From: Thermosynechococcus vestitus BP-1
GTDB taxonomy: Bacteria; Cyanobacteriota; Cyanobacteriia; Thermosynechococcales; Thermosynechococcaceae
DNA: 64,000 bases
Reading direction: 5' to 3'
NCBI RefSeq assembly: GCF_000011345.1
Contig: NC_004113.1
Location: 1 to 64,000 of the forward strand
The translations under genes were made by a program, and so were the position numbers. Under the pieces are notes generated by a model. It had not been told where the DNA came from. It saw only the letters and a program-made list of their open reading frames with translations, and did no database searches. Below, piece by piece: positions 26,280-35,034 of the stretch. Each line of letters starts with the position of its first letter. The stretch's first letter is position 1.

Positions 26280-27235
26280 GGCTGCCCTTCCTCAATCATG
26301 CGGGCGATCGTTTCGGCACGCAGATAGGGATCAGGCCCAAAGGGCAAAATTTCGTAGAACTCATTATCTGGCAAGCGCATCAGTTGGAGGGATTCCTGCT
26401 CGCGATAGATCACATAGACTCCCGGTGGCCACGTTTTGGCACTGCGCACTGGCACTGGAATGTCGCGGCGCTCTCCGCCGACGCAGGCTAGGCGTACCAC
26501 CTGTGTATTGGGACGATAGACCACCTTATCTTCCCGCGTGCGCCGAAACAAAAAGCGATCCAAAACCTTGGGTAGGATCTCTGTTTCTGTGCCCCCCAAT
26601 TGCAAATTTAACTCCAGCAATTTGTCTTCGAGGGTGAGTTCAATGATACGGGGTTCAGGGACAAGGGGCTGAGAGTGAATTTCGGTGGTCTCTTGGGGCG
26701 GCGCGGCAGTAGGTTTTAGCTTCTGGACAATTTGACTGATGTACTCTAGATCGACGGTCGTAATTTTCTTAAAGGTGACAAACCAAGAGAGCAAACTAAT
26801 GGCCACCCCCGGTTCCAATGTCGTAATTAAGGTGGCGAGGTCTAAGTCATCAAGACGAATGGCCTTAAGGGCAGCATCGGTTTGGCCTAAAACAATGGCT
26901 GCATCCCCCGGACTTAAGTGTTGCAGGCTGGTGTAGAGCAGGCCCAGATCAATCGTTTCTTGGCAGCCTTGGGTTGAAATGCGGTAGGTGATGTCGTAGA
27001 GCCAATCTAGGGTTACCAAGTCATGGTTGAGCATCCAGAGGGCAACATTAAAGGCGGTTTGGGGAAAGGCAGCTTGGGCAAGACTTTTGACGATGACTTG
27101 GGCGCGATCGCGCTGGAGCAAGGAGATCAAGGCCGCCTGTTTTTCTGCCTTGGTTGTGAGTTCATGATAGCCAAGGAGATCTTGGAAGAGTTTTTGATCG
27201 CTGGGCAGTAATCGAATTGCCGCTGGAGGAGTCAT
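26276..27235 (-). CDS. Conserved cyanobacterial hypothetical protein
   Basis: 319 residues, no recognised domain. The N-terminal ~160 residues are helical and repeat-like (residues ~25-155 look like stacked helices). A proline/glutamate linker at ~176-195 leads to a C-terminal part with beta character (VVYRPNTQVVRLACVGGERR and WPPGVYVIYREQESL). Its stop overlaps the 3' end of sasA by 4 nt on the opposite strand. Function unknown. Confidence 0.6.
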   Translation of the reverse strand: MTPPAAIRLLPSDQKLFQDLLGYHELTTKAEKQAALISLLQRDRAQVIVKSLAQAAFPQTAFNVALWMLNHDLVTLDWLYDITYRISTQGCQETIDLGLLYTSLQHLSPGDAAIVLGQTDAALKAIRLDDLDLATLITTLEPGVAISLLSWFVTFKKITTVDLEYISQIVQKLKPTAAPPQETTEIHSQPLVPEPRIIELTLEDKLLELNLQLGGTETEILPKVLDRFLFRRTREDKVVYRPNTQVVRLACVGGERRDIPVPVRSAKTWPPGVYVIYREQESLQLMRLPDNEFYEILPFGPDPYLRAETIARMIEEGQP

Positions 27236-27959
27236 AGGCTTAGTGCCGCAGATTGATGTGACTCATTTCCCCTCACCCGACGATGAAGGCGATGAAGGCT
27301 AGACAAGGCAACGCTAGCTCTTAATTCCACTATAGAGGGTGGCGTGCGACGCGAAAGCTAGCCAGATGATTGTCCCACTAGCCCAACAAGCTAGAACGGG
27401 ACCGGTTGTTCCCCCAACCGTAGCCTAGGGAGGCATGCGCGACTGGTAACGGTCAGGTATGAAGCCCTCCCGACAACGGAGCCCGAACCGAAAGGTTGAA
27501 GCCGAATCCGTGAGGAGGAAGCAACTTTGCCAGCGTCAGGCGATAGGGAGCTAGGCTTGAGGGTATGGTGAACGCAAGTGAAGTGACGCCAGAAGCCTCG
27601 TTACTATAAACAGGCCAAAGACGCCGATAGGCCTGAGCCAAAATGGCAAACGGACTGGTTTCACTGCTGTCATCTCAGTGGACGGGGACAATAGTTCCGT
27701 CGGGGTAAAGTCACCACCTAACCCCTCGCGTCATCTGGTTGGAACGCGGTAAGCCCGTATCTTCGCCTTGAACATTCAAGGCAGGCAAACCGTAAGGAAT
27801 GCTGATGAGGGTGCGGGTATGGGATGCAGGAGAAAGCGAATGCTGGTCTGTAACGGACCGGATAGGGGTTGAGGAAACAATCCAACATCACCCCGCCCGA
27901 AAGGGAGCAGACTTCCTGCTGGTCTCCCTTTGCGAGATAACCTGTAGAACCTCTTGAAT

Positions 27960-27963
27960 GGAG
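27960..27963 (+). promoter_or_regulatory. Ribosome binding site separated from its start codon by the inner intron
   Basis: GGAG at 27960-27963 is followed by ACAAGGCA and then the inner intron. Joining 27971 to 28811 restores GGAG-ACAAGGCAA-ATG with a 9-nt spacer to the intron-protein start codon. In the unspliced RNA the two are about 850 nt apart. Confidence 0.7.
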
Positions 27964-27971
27964 ACAAGGCA

Positions 27972-28810
27972 GTGCGACGCGAAAGCTAGCCAGATGATTG
28001 TCCCACTAGCCCAACAAGCTAGAACGGGACCGGTTGTTCCCCCAACCGTAGCCTAAGGAGGCATGCGTGACTGGTAACGGTCAGGTATGAAGCCCTCCCG
28101 ACAATGAAGCCCGAACCGGAAGGTTGGAGCCGAATCCGTGAGGAGGAAGCAACTTCACCAGCGTCAGGTGATAGGGAGCTAGGCTTGAGGGTATGGTGAA
28201 CGCAAGTGAAGTGACGCTAGAAGCCTCGTTACTCCAAGCAGGCCAAAGATGCTGATAGGCCTGAGCCAAAATGGCAAAGCGGATTGGATTCACTGCTTGC
28301 TTTTCAGTGAACGGGGACAGCAACTCCGCCGGGGTATAGTCACCACCTAACCCCTCGTGTCATCTGGTTGGAACGCGGTAAGCCCGTATCTTCGCCTTGA
28401 ACATTCAAGGCAGGCAAACCGTAAGGAATGCTGATGGGGGTGCGGGTAGAGGAGGTGGGAAAAAGCGAATGCTAGCCTGTAATGGGCTAGATAGGGATTG
28501 AGAATGCTGGCAGGACATTCAACATCATCCCACTCGAAAGAGGGCAGACTTCCCGCCGGTCCCCCCTTACGAGAAAGTCTATAGAACCTTCCTAATGGTG
28601 ACAATGCAAATGGCGGTGATCTTGAGTCACTGGTGCGGTCACCAACCTGCTCAAAAGGTAGAGAGGCTGTAGATGAGTATCGTAAAGGTTGCATGCACAA
28701 CCGGTTCCTCTTAAATGAGGGGTCCTGGGGGGCTCGAGCCGGATGCGGGGAAACTTGCACGTCCGGTTCCTAGGGGGCTAGGGGGCAGCGATGCCCCCCT
28801 GCTACCCGAC
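27972..28810 (+). mobile_element. Inner ORF-less group II intron inserted in the outer intron
   Basis: An 839-nt intron, GTGCGACG to CTACCCGAC, almost identical to the outer intron over its first ~90 nt and throughout domains V/VI. It has lost its protein gene: the relic of the ORF start (ATGGCGGTG at 28610) runs into a stop after 20 codons, and sequence resembling the outer ORF 3' end (CCGGTTCCTCTTAAATGAGG) follows shortly after. It depends on a protein supplied in trans. The insertion point is defined exactly because the inner copy itself preserves the uninterrupted sequence GACAATGCAAATGGCGGTG, matching GACAAGGCA/AATGACGGTG. Confidence 0.92.
28736..28769 (+). ncRNA. Domain V of the inner group II intron
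   Basis: A 34-nt hairpin starting GAGCCGGATGCGGGGAAACT and ending CGTCCGGTTC. The AGC catalytic triad and GAAA tetraloop are intact, so the ribozyme core appears functional. Confidence 0.9.
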
Positions 28811-28811
28811 A

Positions 28812-30485
28812 ATGACGGTGGACCAAACCACTGGTGCAGTCACCAACCAAACGGAAATAAGCTGGCACAGCATAAACTGGGCCAAAGCCAACCGTGAGGT
28901 AAAGAGGCTGCAAGTGCGTATCGCAAAGGCTGTGAAGGAAGGACGCTGGGGCAAAGTGAAAGCTTTGCAATGGCTCCTGACCCACTCGTTCTACGGCAAA
29001 GCCCTTGCCGTGAAACGGGTAACTGACAACTCAGGCAGTAAAACACCTGGTGTGGATGGGATAACCTGGTCCACACAAGAGCAGAAAACCCAAGCCATAA
29101 AGTCCCTCAGGAGAAGAGGCTATAAGCCCCAACCCCTGAGGCGGGTATATATCCCGAAAGCAAACGGCAAACAGCGCCCGCTAGGAATCCCGACAATGAA
29201 GGACAGGGCAATGCAGGCACTATATGCACTAGCCCTAGAACCAGTCGCGGAAACCACAGCAGACCGGAACTCCTATGGGTTCCGCCGAGGGCGATGTACG
29301 GCAGATGCGGCAGGACAATGCTTCCTTGCTCTGGCAAGAGCCAAGTCGGCTGAACACGTCCTTGACGCTGACATATCCGGATGCTTTGATAACATCAGCC
29401 ATGAGTGGCTACTAGCCAACACTCCACTGGACAAAGGGATCTTACGGAAATGGCTTAAATCTGGGTTCGTCTGGAAACAGCAACTCTTCCCCACCCATGC
29501 TGGGACACCTCAGGGAGGGGTAATCTCCCCAGTTCTTGCCAATATAACCCTAGATGGGATGGAAGAACTGTTGGCCAAACACCTCAGAGGTCAAAAAGTC
29601 AACCTCATCCGATATGCTGACGATTTTGTCGTGACGGGAAAAGATGAGGAAACCCTGGAGAAAGCCAGAAACCTAATCCAGGAGTTCCTAAAAGAACGGG
29701 GCTTGACCCTGTCCCCCGAGAAGACAAAAATCGTCCATATTGAGGAAGGCTTCGACTTTCTCGGATGGAACATTCGCAAGTACAACGGGGTTCTTCTCAT
29801 CAAACCCGCGAAGAAGAACGTGAAAGCGTTCCTCAAGAAAATCCGAGACACTCTAAGGGAACTTAGGACAGCAACCCAGGAAATCGTGATAGACACACTC
29901 AACCCAATCATTAGAGGTTGGGCCAACTATCACAAAGGACAAGTCTCTAAGGAAACCTTCAACCGAGTGGACTTCGCCACCTGGCACAAATTGTGGCGAT
30001 GGGCAAGGCGCCGGCACCCAAACAAACCTGCCCAATGGGTGAAGGACAAATACTTCATCAAAAACGGAAGCAGAGACTGGGTGTTCGGTATGGTGATGAA
30101 AGACAAGAACGGGGAACTGAGGACCAAACGCCTAATCAAAACCTCTGACACCCGAATCCAACGCCACGTCAAAATCAAGGCAGACGCCAATCCGTTTCTC
30201 CCAGAGTGGGCAGAATACTTTGAGAAACGCAAGAAACTCAAAAAAGCCCCTGCTCAATATCGGCGCATCCGCCGAGAACTATGGAAGAAACAGGGTGGTA
30301 TCTGTCCAGTATGCGGGGGTGAAATTGAGCAAGACATGCTCACTGACATCCACCACATATTGCCCAAACACAAGGGTGGTTCTGACGACCTGGATAATCT
30401 TGTCTTAATCCACGCCAACTGCCACAAACAGGTGCACAGCCGAGATGGTCAGCACAGCCGGTCCCTCTTGAAAGAGGGGCTTTGA
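28812..30485 (+). CDS. ltrA: Group II intron reverse transcriptase/maturase with HNH endonuclease
   Basis: 557 residues from the ATG at 28812. Reverse transcriptase blocks run from about residue 60 to 340, with [26 protein letters not shown] and the catalytic YADD at 268-271. A maturase/thumb region follows ([13 protein letters not shown]-like). The C-terminal HNH nuclease (~495-545) has [18 protein letters not shown] and [10 protein letters not shown], complete for zinc binding and catalysis. No stops or frameshifts interrupt it, so splicing, reverse transcription and target cleavage may all be active. An in-frame ATG at 28791 lies inside the inner intron and would add seven residues; it is unlikely to be native. 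Confidence 0.93.
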   Translation: MTVDQTTGAVTNQTEISWHSINWAKANREVKRLQVRIAKAVKEGRWGKVKALQWLLTHSFYGKALAVKRVTDNSGSKTPGVDGITWSTQEQKTQAIKSLRRRGYKPQPLRRVYIPKANGKQRPLGIPTMKDRAMQALYALALEPVAETTADRNSYGFRRGRCTADAAGQCFLALARAKSAEHVLDADISGCFDNISHEWLLANTPLDKGILRKWLKSGFVWKQQLFPTHAGTPQGGVISPVLANITLDGMEELLAKHLRGQKVNLIRYADDFVVTGKDEETLEKARNLIQEFLKERGLTLSPEKTKIVHIEEGFDFLGWNIRKYNGVLLIKPAKKNVKAFLKKIRDTLRELRTATQEIVIDTLNPIIRGWANYHKGQVSKETFNRVDFATWHKLWRWARRRHPNKPAQWVKDKYFIKNGSRDWVFGMVMKDKNGELRTKRLIKTSDTRIQRHVKIKADANPFLPEWAEYFEKRKKLKKAPAQYRRIRRELWKKQGGICPVCGGEIEQDMLTDIHHILPKHKGGSDDLDNLVLIHANCHKQVHSRDGQHSRSLLKEGL

Positions 30486-30492
30486 GAGGCCT

Positions 30493-30526
30493 GAGCCGGA
30501 TGCTGGGAAACTAGCACGTCCGGTTC
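30493..30526 (+). ncRNA. Domain V of the outer group II intron
   Basis: A 34-nt hairpin starting GAGCCGGATGCTGGGAAACT and ending CGTCCGGTTC. It differs from the inner copy at two paired positions that preserve pairing (CTGG/CTAG against CGGG/CTTG). The AGC triad is intact. Confidence 0.9.
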
Positions 30527-30579
30527 TTAGGGGGCTAGGGGGCAGTAATGCCCCCCGCTACCCGACTAGAGTATCGAGG

Positions 30580-31596
30580 CTATTCCCCCACCTTAGCTTC
30601 TAATTTGCGCACTCGCTTGAGGAGATCTGGCAATTGCTTCACTGCGGCTGAGACCTTGAGGTAGAGGGTTTGATCCATCGCCGGGATCCCCCCCATGCGG
30701 CTATCTGGGGGTACCGAGCTACTAATGCCGGATTTGGCGGAGACAACAGTGCGATCGCCAATGGTCAAATGACCCGCTGCCCCCACCTGTCCAGCCAAGA
30801 CCACGTGATTACCAATGTGGGTTGAACCTGCCAACCCCACTTGGGCACAGAGAATGGCGTTTTCACCAATGGTGCAGTTGTGGGCCACCATCGTTAAGTT
30901 GTCAATTTTTGTGCCATTGGCCACAGTGGTCTCTCCAAGGGTGGCGCGATCAATCGTTGTGCCAGCACCAATTTCTACATCGTTGCCAATGACCACGGTG
31001 CCCACTTGGGGAATTTTGTAGTGACGACCATCGGGTAGGGGGACATAGCCAAAGCCATCACTCCCTAAAACCACGCTGTTTTGCAAGATGACGCGATCGC
31101 CCAATTGCACCCGCTCCCGCAGGGCACAGTGGCTGTAGATACGACAGTCTGAGCCAATCACCACATCGTCATAAAGGGTGCAATGGCTATCAATCACTGT
31201 GCGATCGCCAATGCGGACGCGATCGCCAATCACCGTATAAGCACCAATCGTTACCTCAGCTCCCAAAACCACATCGGCTCCCAGAATTGCTGTCGGGTGG
31301 ATTTTGGCGACAGGTTTGGGTTGTGGATAAAACCATTCAATACACTTGGCAAAGGCAAGGTAGGGATGGGGCACCCGCAGCAGAGGACAGGCCGCCTCCC
31401 CTTGAAAGTCGGGACGCACAAACACCGCAGCCGCTTGGGTGGTCTGCAACAGGGCGGTGTACTTAGGATTGGCCAGAAAAGAAATATCCGTTGCTGTTGC
31501 TGTTTCTAGGGGGGCTACTCCCAACACCGGGCGATCGCCGTGCTCTGGACAGTCGAGGGTTGCCCCAAACCGTTCGGCTACATCTGCCAACCGCAT
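30580..31596 (-). CDS. lpxD: UDP-3-O-acylglucosamine N-acyltransferase
   Basis: 338 residues. The N-terminal uridine-binding domain (MRLADVAERFGATLDC to ~100) is followed by a left-handed beta-helix of hexapeptide repeats (~105-290) containing DNLTMVAHNCTIG with the catalytic His. A C-terminal helix closes the protein. It transfers the N-linked acyl chain in lipid A synthesis in the cytosol. Its stop lies 13 nt from the end of the group II intron, which is inserted in the opposite orientation. It is divergent from nblA. Confidence 0.94.
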   Translation of the reverse strand: MRLADVAERFGATLDCPEHGDRPVLGVAPLETATATDISFLANPKYTALLQTTQAAAVFVRPDFQGEAACPLLRVPHPYLAFAKCIEWFYPQPKPVAKIHPTAILGADVVLGAEVTIGAYTVIGDRVRIGDRTVIDSHCTLYDDVVIGSDCRIYSHCALRERVQLGDRVILQNSVVLGSDGFGYVPLPDGRHYKIPQVGTVVIGNDVEIGAGTTIDRATLGETTVANGTKIDNLTMVAHNCTIGENAILCAQVGLAGSTHIGNHVVLAGQVGAAGHLTIGDRTVVSAKSGISSSVPPDSRMGGIPAMDQTLYLKVSAAVKQLPDLLKRVRKLEAKVGE

Positions 31597-31786
31597 CTTG
31601 CCGTCCTCATCATTGACCTGGATTTGAGCTCAGTCTATCAGGTCTCATTAATGAAACTGAACAAGAATTTCGTGAAATCGTTCACGCTGAACATTTTATC
31701 CTTTGCGCAGGTGATATTCATTGAGTGGCAACTTTGTCAATGTGTTTGTTATATTTTTTAACACCTATACCGATGACATGGAGTAA

Positions 31787-31798
31787 GGAGTACGTTCT
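31787..31798 (+). promoter_or_regulatory. Ribosome binding site of nblA
   Basis: AAGGAG at 31788-31793 lies about 6 nt before the nblA ATG. The upstream 200 nt contains a TATATT element near 31749 that could be a -10 box. No GTA-N8-TAC NtcA site was found. Confidence 0.5.
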
Positions 31799-31984
31799 AT
31801 GGAGCAACGCTTCCCCGAACTGAATGTTGACCTCAGCGTCGAACAGCAGTTTCAAATGCGAGTGATGGAGGCGCAAGTGAGTGCGATGAGCCTTCAGGAA
31901 GCTCGTGAGCTGCTGTTGCAAGCCTCTCGCCTATTGATGATGAAAGACAACGTCATTCGCTCCTTGGTCAAACGCGCTGCCTAG
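31799..31984 (+). CDS. nblA: Phycobilisome degradation protein NblA
   Basis: 61 residues, all helical: FPELNVDLSVEQQFQMRVME near the N terminus and SLQEARELLLQASRLLMMKD in the second helix. NblA binds phycobiliproteins and delivers them to Clp protease during nitrogen or sulfur starvation. Length and sequence match the family (59-65 residues). It is a single gene divergent from lpxD with its own promoter region. Starvation induction is family knowledge; I see no clear NtcA box. Confidence 0.95.
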   Translation: MEQRFPELNVDLSVEQQFQMRVMEAQVSAMSLQEARELLLQASRLLMMKDNVIRSLVKRAA

Positions 31985-32155
31985 GTCACCAATGTGTGGG
32001 ACGGACCTCTTTCTCCACCTTGCTTCCGCTCGCGAATCAAGTAGGGGATACGGGGCTGCACCACAATTTTTTCTGCACAGGACTCTTCCCACAGCAAAAA
32101 GCTTTGTAGCGGCGAATCACGCCCATCATTTTTTCTGGGTTCAATGTCCCTTGCC
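31985..32155. other. Short gap between nblA and a decayed gene
   Basis: On the minus strand a frame remains open through the gap, including FLLWEESCAEKIVVQPRIPY, but it lacks a start and runs on from the pseudogene in a shifted frame. It could be more decayed coding sequence. No nblA terminator hairpin was recognised. Confidence 0.3.
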
Positions 32156-32715
32156 CTACCACGGGCGGAGCTGAAACTGCGGGTCGTGGAGAATCGTCAC
32201 CCCATCCCGCGACTGCGCTAGCACAAACAAGCCTTGCCGATAAGCGTAGCGAGGAATCATCCCCACCACAGGTCCCAAGAGTTGAGTGCTGCGATACTGA
32301 TGAGCCAAACGAGGAAATTTTGCAATCCGCTCTAAATGCTCATCAATATTCCCTTGGCTGAGTTGTGTTTTCACTGGGACGAGAACGGCTTCATCCCTAT
32401 TGACCACCGATAGATCAATTTCTAGGCTTTCGTTGCCATCTTGAAGCATGACATCGCTGTAGAGTTGAGAAACAGCAATTCCACGACTCTGAGATCAGCG
32501 CAACACGGCTGGGCGTACTTGCCACTCAACAAATTCCCCAAGGCGATTGCCCAGTTTGCCAATTTGTTGGTTGAGCGGCCGTGCTTCTTCTTACAGTAAG
32601 CGTTCAGCCTCTTGAAAGCGGTGTTCTGTTTCCTTTTGAGTCTCTAGTAGCTCCGCCAATCATCGCGAAACCTCTTTAGGAGTGTATGCCTGATTGATAA
32701 TTGCAAACGACCTAG
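32156..32715 (-). pseudogene. Decayed gene of a coiled-coil plus PD-(D/E)XK nuclease-like family
   Basis: A single minus-strand frame reads AYTPKEVSR-stop-LAELLETQKETEHRFQEAERLL-stop-EEARPLNQQIGKLGNRLGEFVEWQVRPAVLR-stop-SQSRGIAVSQLYSDVM and then an intact 97-codon tail ending FQLRPW. The stops are at 32660-32662, 32591-32593 and 32495-32497. The pattern is that of the cyanobacterial DUF3782-like proteins, which have a coiled coil and a restriction-nuclease-like C-terminal domain (EIDLSVVNRDEAVLVPVKTQ). The lysine/glutamate core seems weakened. Three nonsense codons in one frame mark it as a pseudogene. Confidence 0.75.
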
Positions 32716-33007
32716 TGTGTACCCCTTGCCATCCTAATTTAGGGAACCATACAAAAGAGGACCTGAGCAGCCTCGCCATCTCAGGGTGAAGAGGAAAAAC
32801 TGAAAAAGGACTTTAGTCCCAGGGAGTATAATGAAAAAATAAGGCTGAGTTGAGTGAACAAAACGAACGGCTAGCGGAAGGAAAAAGTCAGCAGCCCTTT
32901 AAGTTTGAAGCTGGAGGAAGTAGGTAGGAGTATTTTAACAGCGCTTTTATTTTTAGGTGTCACTCCAGAGGACTGCAAGTGCGATCGCTCCTAGGAGGTA
33001 TGGATTT
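32716..33007. other. Intergenic region upstream of a small secreted protein gene
   Basis: A plus-strand frame around 32845-32920 reads KAELSEQNERLAEGKSQQPF before a stop. This recalls the C-terminal coiled-coil tail of Uma2-type proteins, but there is no upstream body, so it is weak. The strong ribosome binding site TAGGAGG at 32992-32998 serves the next gene. Confidence 0.3.
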
Positions 33008-33289
33008 ATGACCCGTCTACTGCTGATGAGTATGGTGCTGACGGCGATATTCTCTCCCCTCGTCACGTTGGCAACCCCCCTGTCCCCAATCTTTAATCCC
33101 ATTTCCCCGACCACTGGCTTTGAATCCTCAGAAATGAACCGCCTTTGGCAAAATCAGTGGCCCCCTAAAGACCGCCGCAAAACCAACACCACACTGCAAC
33201 CCTCCTCTGACAAGGTGCTGCAAATTGAGCTGGATGGCCAACTCCTGACCCCCAGCCAAGCCCAACAACTCCTGCTGCGCCAGGAATAA
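33008..33289 (+). CDS. Small secreted hypothetical protein
   Basis: 93 residues from the ATG at 33008, with TAGGAGG about 9 nt upstream; an earlier in-frame start at 32957 lacks such a signal. The N terminus MTRLLLMSMVLTAIFSPLVTLA is a Sec signal peptide. The mature part is short, polar and proline-rich, ending QIELDGQLLTPSQAQQLLLRQE. No domain is recognised. It precedes the superoxide dismutase gene by 46 nt and may share its transcript. Confidence 0.7.
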   Translation: MTRLLLMSMVLTAIFSPLVTLATPLSPIFNPISPTTGFESSEMNRLWQNQWPPKDRRKTNTTLQPSSDKVLQIELDGQLLTPSQAQQLLLRQE

Positions 33290-33335
33290 TCCTGAAGGGC
33301 TTAGACTGTTAGCGGGAACATTTCACGTACTCGTT

Positions 33336-34058
33336 ATGCGCCTAACCCGTCGTCAAACCCTCGGCCTCCTCGGCGTCAGTGCTGCTACCCTGTGGTTGCG
33401 ATCGCGCCCCGCCGTGGCGGCAGGTGAGCCATCAGAAATTTATACGCTGCCGCCTTTGCCCTATGACTACGATGCCCTAGAGCCAGTGATTGATGCAGAG
33501 ACGATGCGTCTGCACCACGACAAACACCATGCAGCCTATGTCAACACTCTCAACAAGGCACTGACACCCTACCGTCAATGGCACGGGCTCGCCATCGAAA
33601 CGCTCCTGCGCCACCTTCACCAACTCCCCACCGCTATCCAATCAACTGTGCGCAACCACGGCGGTGGCCATGCTAATCATTCCCTCTTTTGGCAAAGTAT
33701 GGCACCGAATGGCGGCGGTGAGCCCGCGGGGGACTTAGCCATAGCCATAGAAAACACTTTTGGCTCGTTCCCAGAATTTCAAGCCCAGTTTCAGCAAGCA
33801 GGTCTGAGGCACTTTGGCAGTGGCTGGGTCTGGCTTGTGCTGACGCCCCAAGGGAATTTGACCATTACCACCACGCTCAACCAAGATTCTCCGCTGATGC
33901 AAGGGCAAGTGCCCATCTTGGGTAATGATCTGTGGGAACATGCCTACTACCTAACCTATCGCAACCGTCGCGATCAGTACCTAGAGGCTTGGTGGCAGGT
34001 GGTTAATTGGCCTTGGGTGAGCGATCGCTATGCCCAGATGCGCGAGCTTTTGGCTTAG
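33336..34058 (+). CDS. sodA: Mn-type superoxide dismutase with Tat signal peptide
   Basis: 240 residues. The N terminus MRLTRRQTLGLLG carries a twin-arginine motif followed by a hydrophobic core and PAVAAG cleavage site, so the enzyme is exported to the periplasm or lumen. Metal ligands are the histidines in MRLHHDKHH and in GGHANHSLFW, then Asp and His in NDLWEHAYY. The position of Gln in TLNQDSPL and Gly after SMAPNGGG favour Mn over Fe. It converts superoxide to peroxide and oxygen. It overlaps the convergent phoH end by 56 nt. Confidence 0.9.
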   Translation: MRLTRRQTLGLLGVSAATLWLRSRPAVAAGEPSEIYTLPPLPYDYDALEPVIDAETMRLHHDKHHAAYVNTLNKALTPYRQWHGLAIETLLRHLHQLPTAIQSTVRNHGGGHANHSLFWQSMAPNGGGEPAGDLAIAIENTFGSFPEFQAQFQQAGLRHFGSGWVWLVLTPQGNLTITTTLNQDSPLMQGQVPILGNDLWEHAYYLTYRNRRDQYLEAWWQVVNWPWVSDRYAQMRELLA

Positions 34059-35025
34059 TGCGCAAGGCCTGCTCATGGCGATCGTAGGCATCAATAATCC
34101 GCTCGACAAGGGGATGGCGAATGACATCCCCCTTGGTTAGATAACAAAATGCGATCCCTTCGACATCCTTGAGAATTTTCGTAGCCACACTGAGGCCGGA
34201 AGTTTGGTGTTCTGGTAGATCGGTTTGCGTCAAGTCCCCGGTCACCACCAAGCAGGAGTTAAAACCAATACGGGTCAACACCATTTTCATCTGGGCAGGA
34301 GTGGTGTTCTGGGCCTCATCGAGGATGACAAAGGCATTGTTCAGTGTACGCCCTCGCATATAGGCCAAGGGAGCTACTTCAATCACACCCCGCTCCATCA
34401 GGTTGCTAATTTTCTCCGGCTCTACTAGCTCGTAGAGGGCATCGTAGAGGGGGCGCAAATAGGGATCAATTTTTTGCTGTAAATCTCCCGGCAAAAAGCC
34501 AAGCCGCTCCCCCGCTTCCACCGCAGGCCGTGTCAAAATTAACCGCTCATAGGTGCCCGCCAGTAGCGCTTGTACGGCTAGGACCGTGGCCAGGAAGGTT
34601 TTACCAGTGCCCGCTGGCCCAATGCCAAAGGTCAGGGTATGGCTACGAATCGCTTGAATGTACTGGCGCTGGCGAAAGGTTTTGGCGCGAATAATGTCAC
34701 CCCGACGGGTGCGAGCCAGAATATCCTGTTGCAGCTCTTGGAGGGCTTCCCGCTGCTGAGTATCGTAGGCGTGGCGGACCGTGAGAATATCCACCCCCGA
34801 CACAGGACGTCCCTCCCGCCAGAGGGTACCGAGGTCCTGAATGAGTTGTTGGCAGAGTTGGACTTGAGCAGGGGTGCCAGTGATATAGAGATCCCGTCCC
34901 CTTAAAACAAGAGTCGCCCCTGTTTGGGCGGCAAAGATGCGCAGGTTAGCTTCTTGCTCACCGACAAGGGCGATCGCACTCTCAATGCTGTGGAGGTCAA
35001 TGGTGAGGCTTTCCCTCGTGGTCAT
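34003..35025 (-). CDS. phoH: PhoH-family ATPase
   Basis: 340 residues. A KH-like N-terminal region (~1-100) precedes the P-loop ATPase domain with GPAGTGKTFLA, AYMRGRTLNNAFVILDEAQN (Walker B) and the late TSGLSVATKIL segment. PhoH proteins are RNA-associated ATPases linked to ribosome biogenesis and phosphate stress. It is last in the rpsP-khpA-rpsU-phoH operon, 9 nt after rpsU, which supports a ribosome or RNA role. The 3' end is antisense to the end of sodA. Confidence 0.92.
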   Translation of the reverse strand: MTTRESLTIDLHSIESAIALVGEQEANLRIFAAQTGATLVLRGRDLYITGTPAQVQLCQQLIQDLGTLWREGRPVSGVDILTVRHAYDTQQREALQELQQDILARTRRGDIIRAKTFRQRQYIQAIRSHTLTFGIGPAGTGKTFLATVLAVQALLAGTYERLILTRPAVEAGERLGFLPGDLQQKIDPYLRPLYDALYELVEPEKISNLMERGVIEVAPLAYMRGRTLNNAFVILDEAQNTTPAQMKMVLTRIGFNSCLVVTGDLTQTDLPEHQTSGLSVATKILKDVEGIAFCYLTKGDVIRHPLVERIIDAYDRHEQALRTKPKARASGHSDRSPKAN

Positions 35026-35034
35026 AGCCTAAGC

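Larger units (their letters stand above)
27344..30566 (+). mobile_element. Outer group II intron of a nested pair (twintron)
   Basis: Begins with the consensus GTGCGACG at 27344 and ends with CTACCCGAC at 30566. Total 3223 nt, or 2384 nt once the inner intron is removed. Domain V is at 30493-30526 (34 nt, with the AGC triad). Domain VI follows, with a branch-point A 7 nt from the 3' end. Domain IV carries the reverse transcriptase ORF. The intron is inserted in an intergenic site 13 nt from the lpxD stop, antisense to both flanking genes. T. elongatus is known for about 28 related introns; this looks like one of its nested copies. Confidence 0.93.

Noticed and set aside
27453-28760. Several minus-strand open frames in the intron region
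   Set aside because: They are antisense to structured intron RNA, repeat between the two copies and encode low-complexity peptides.
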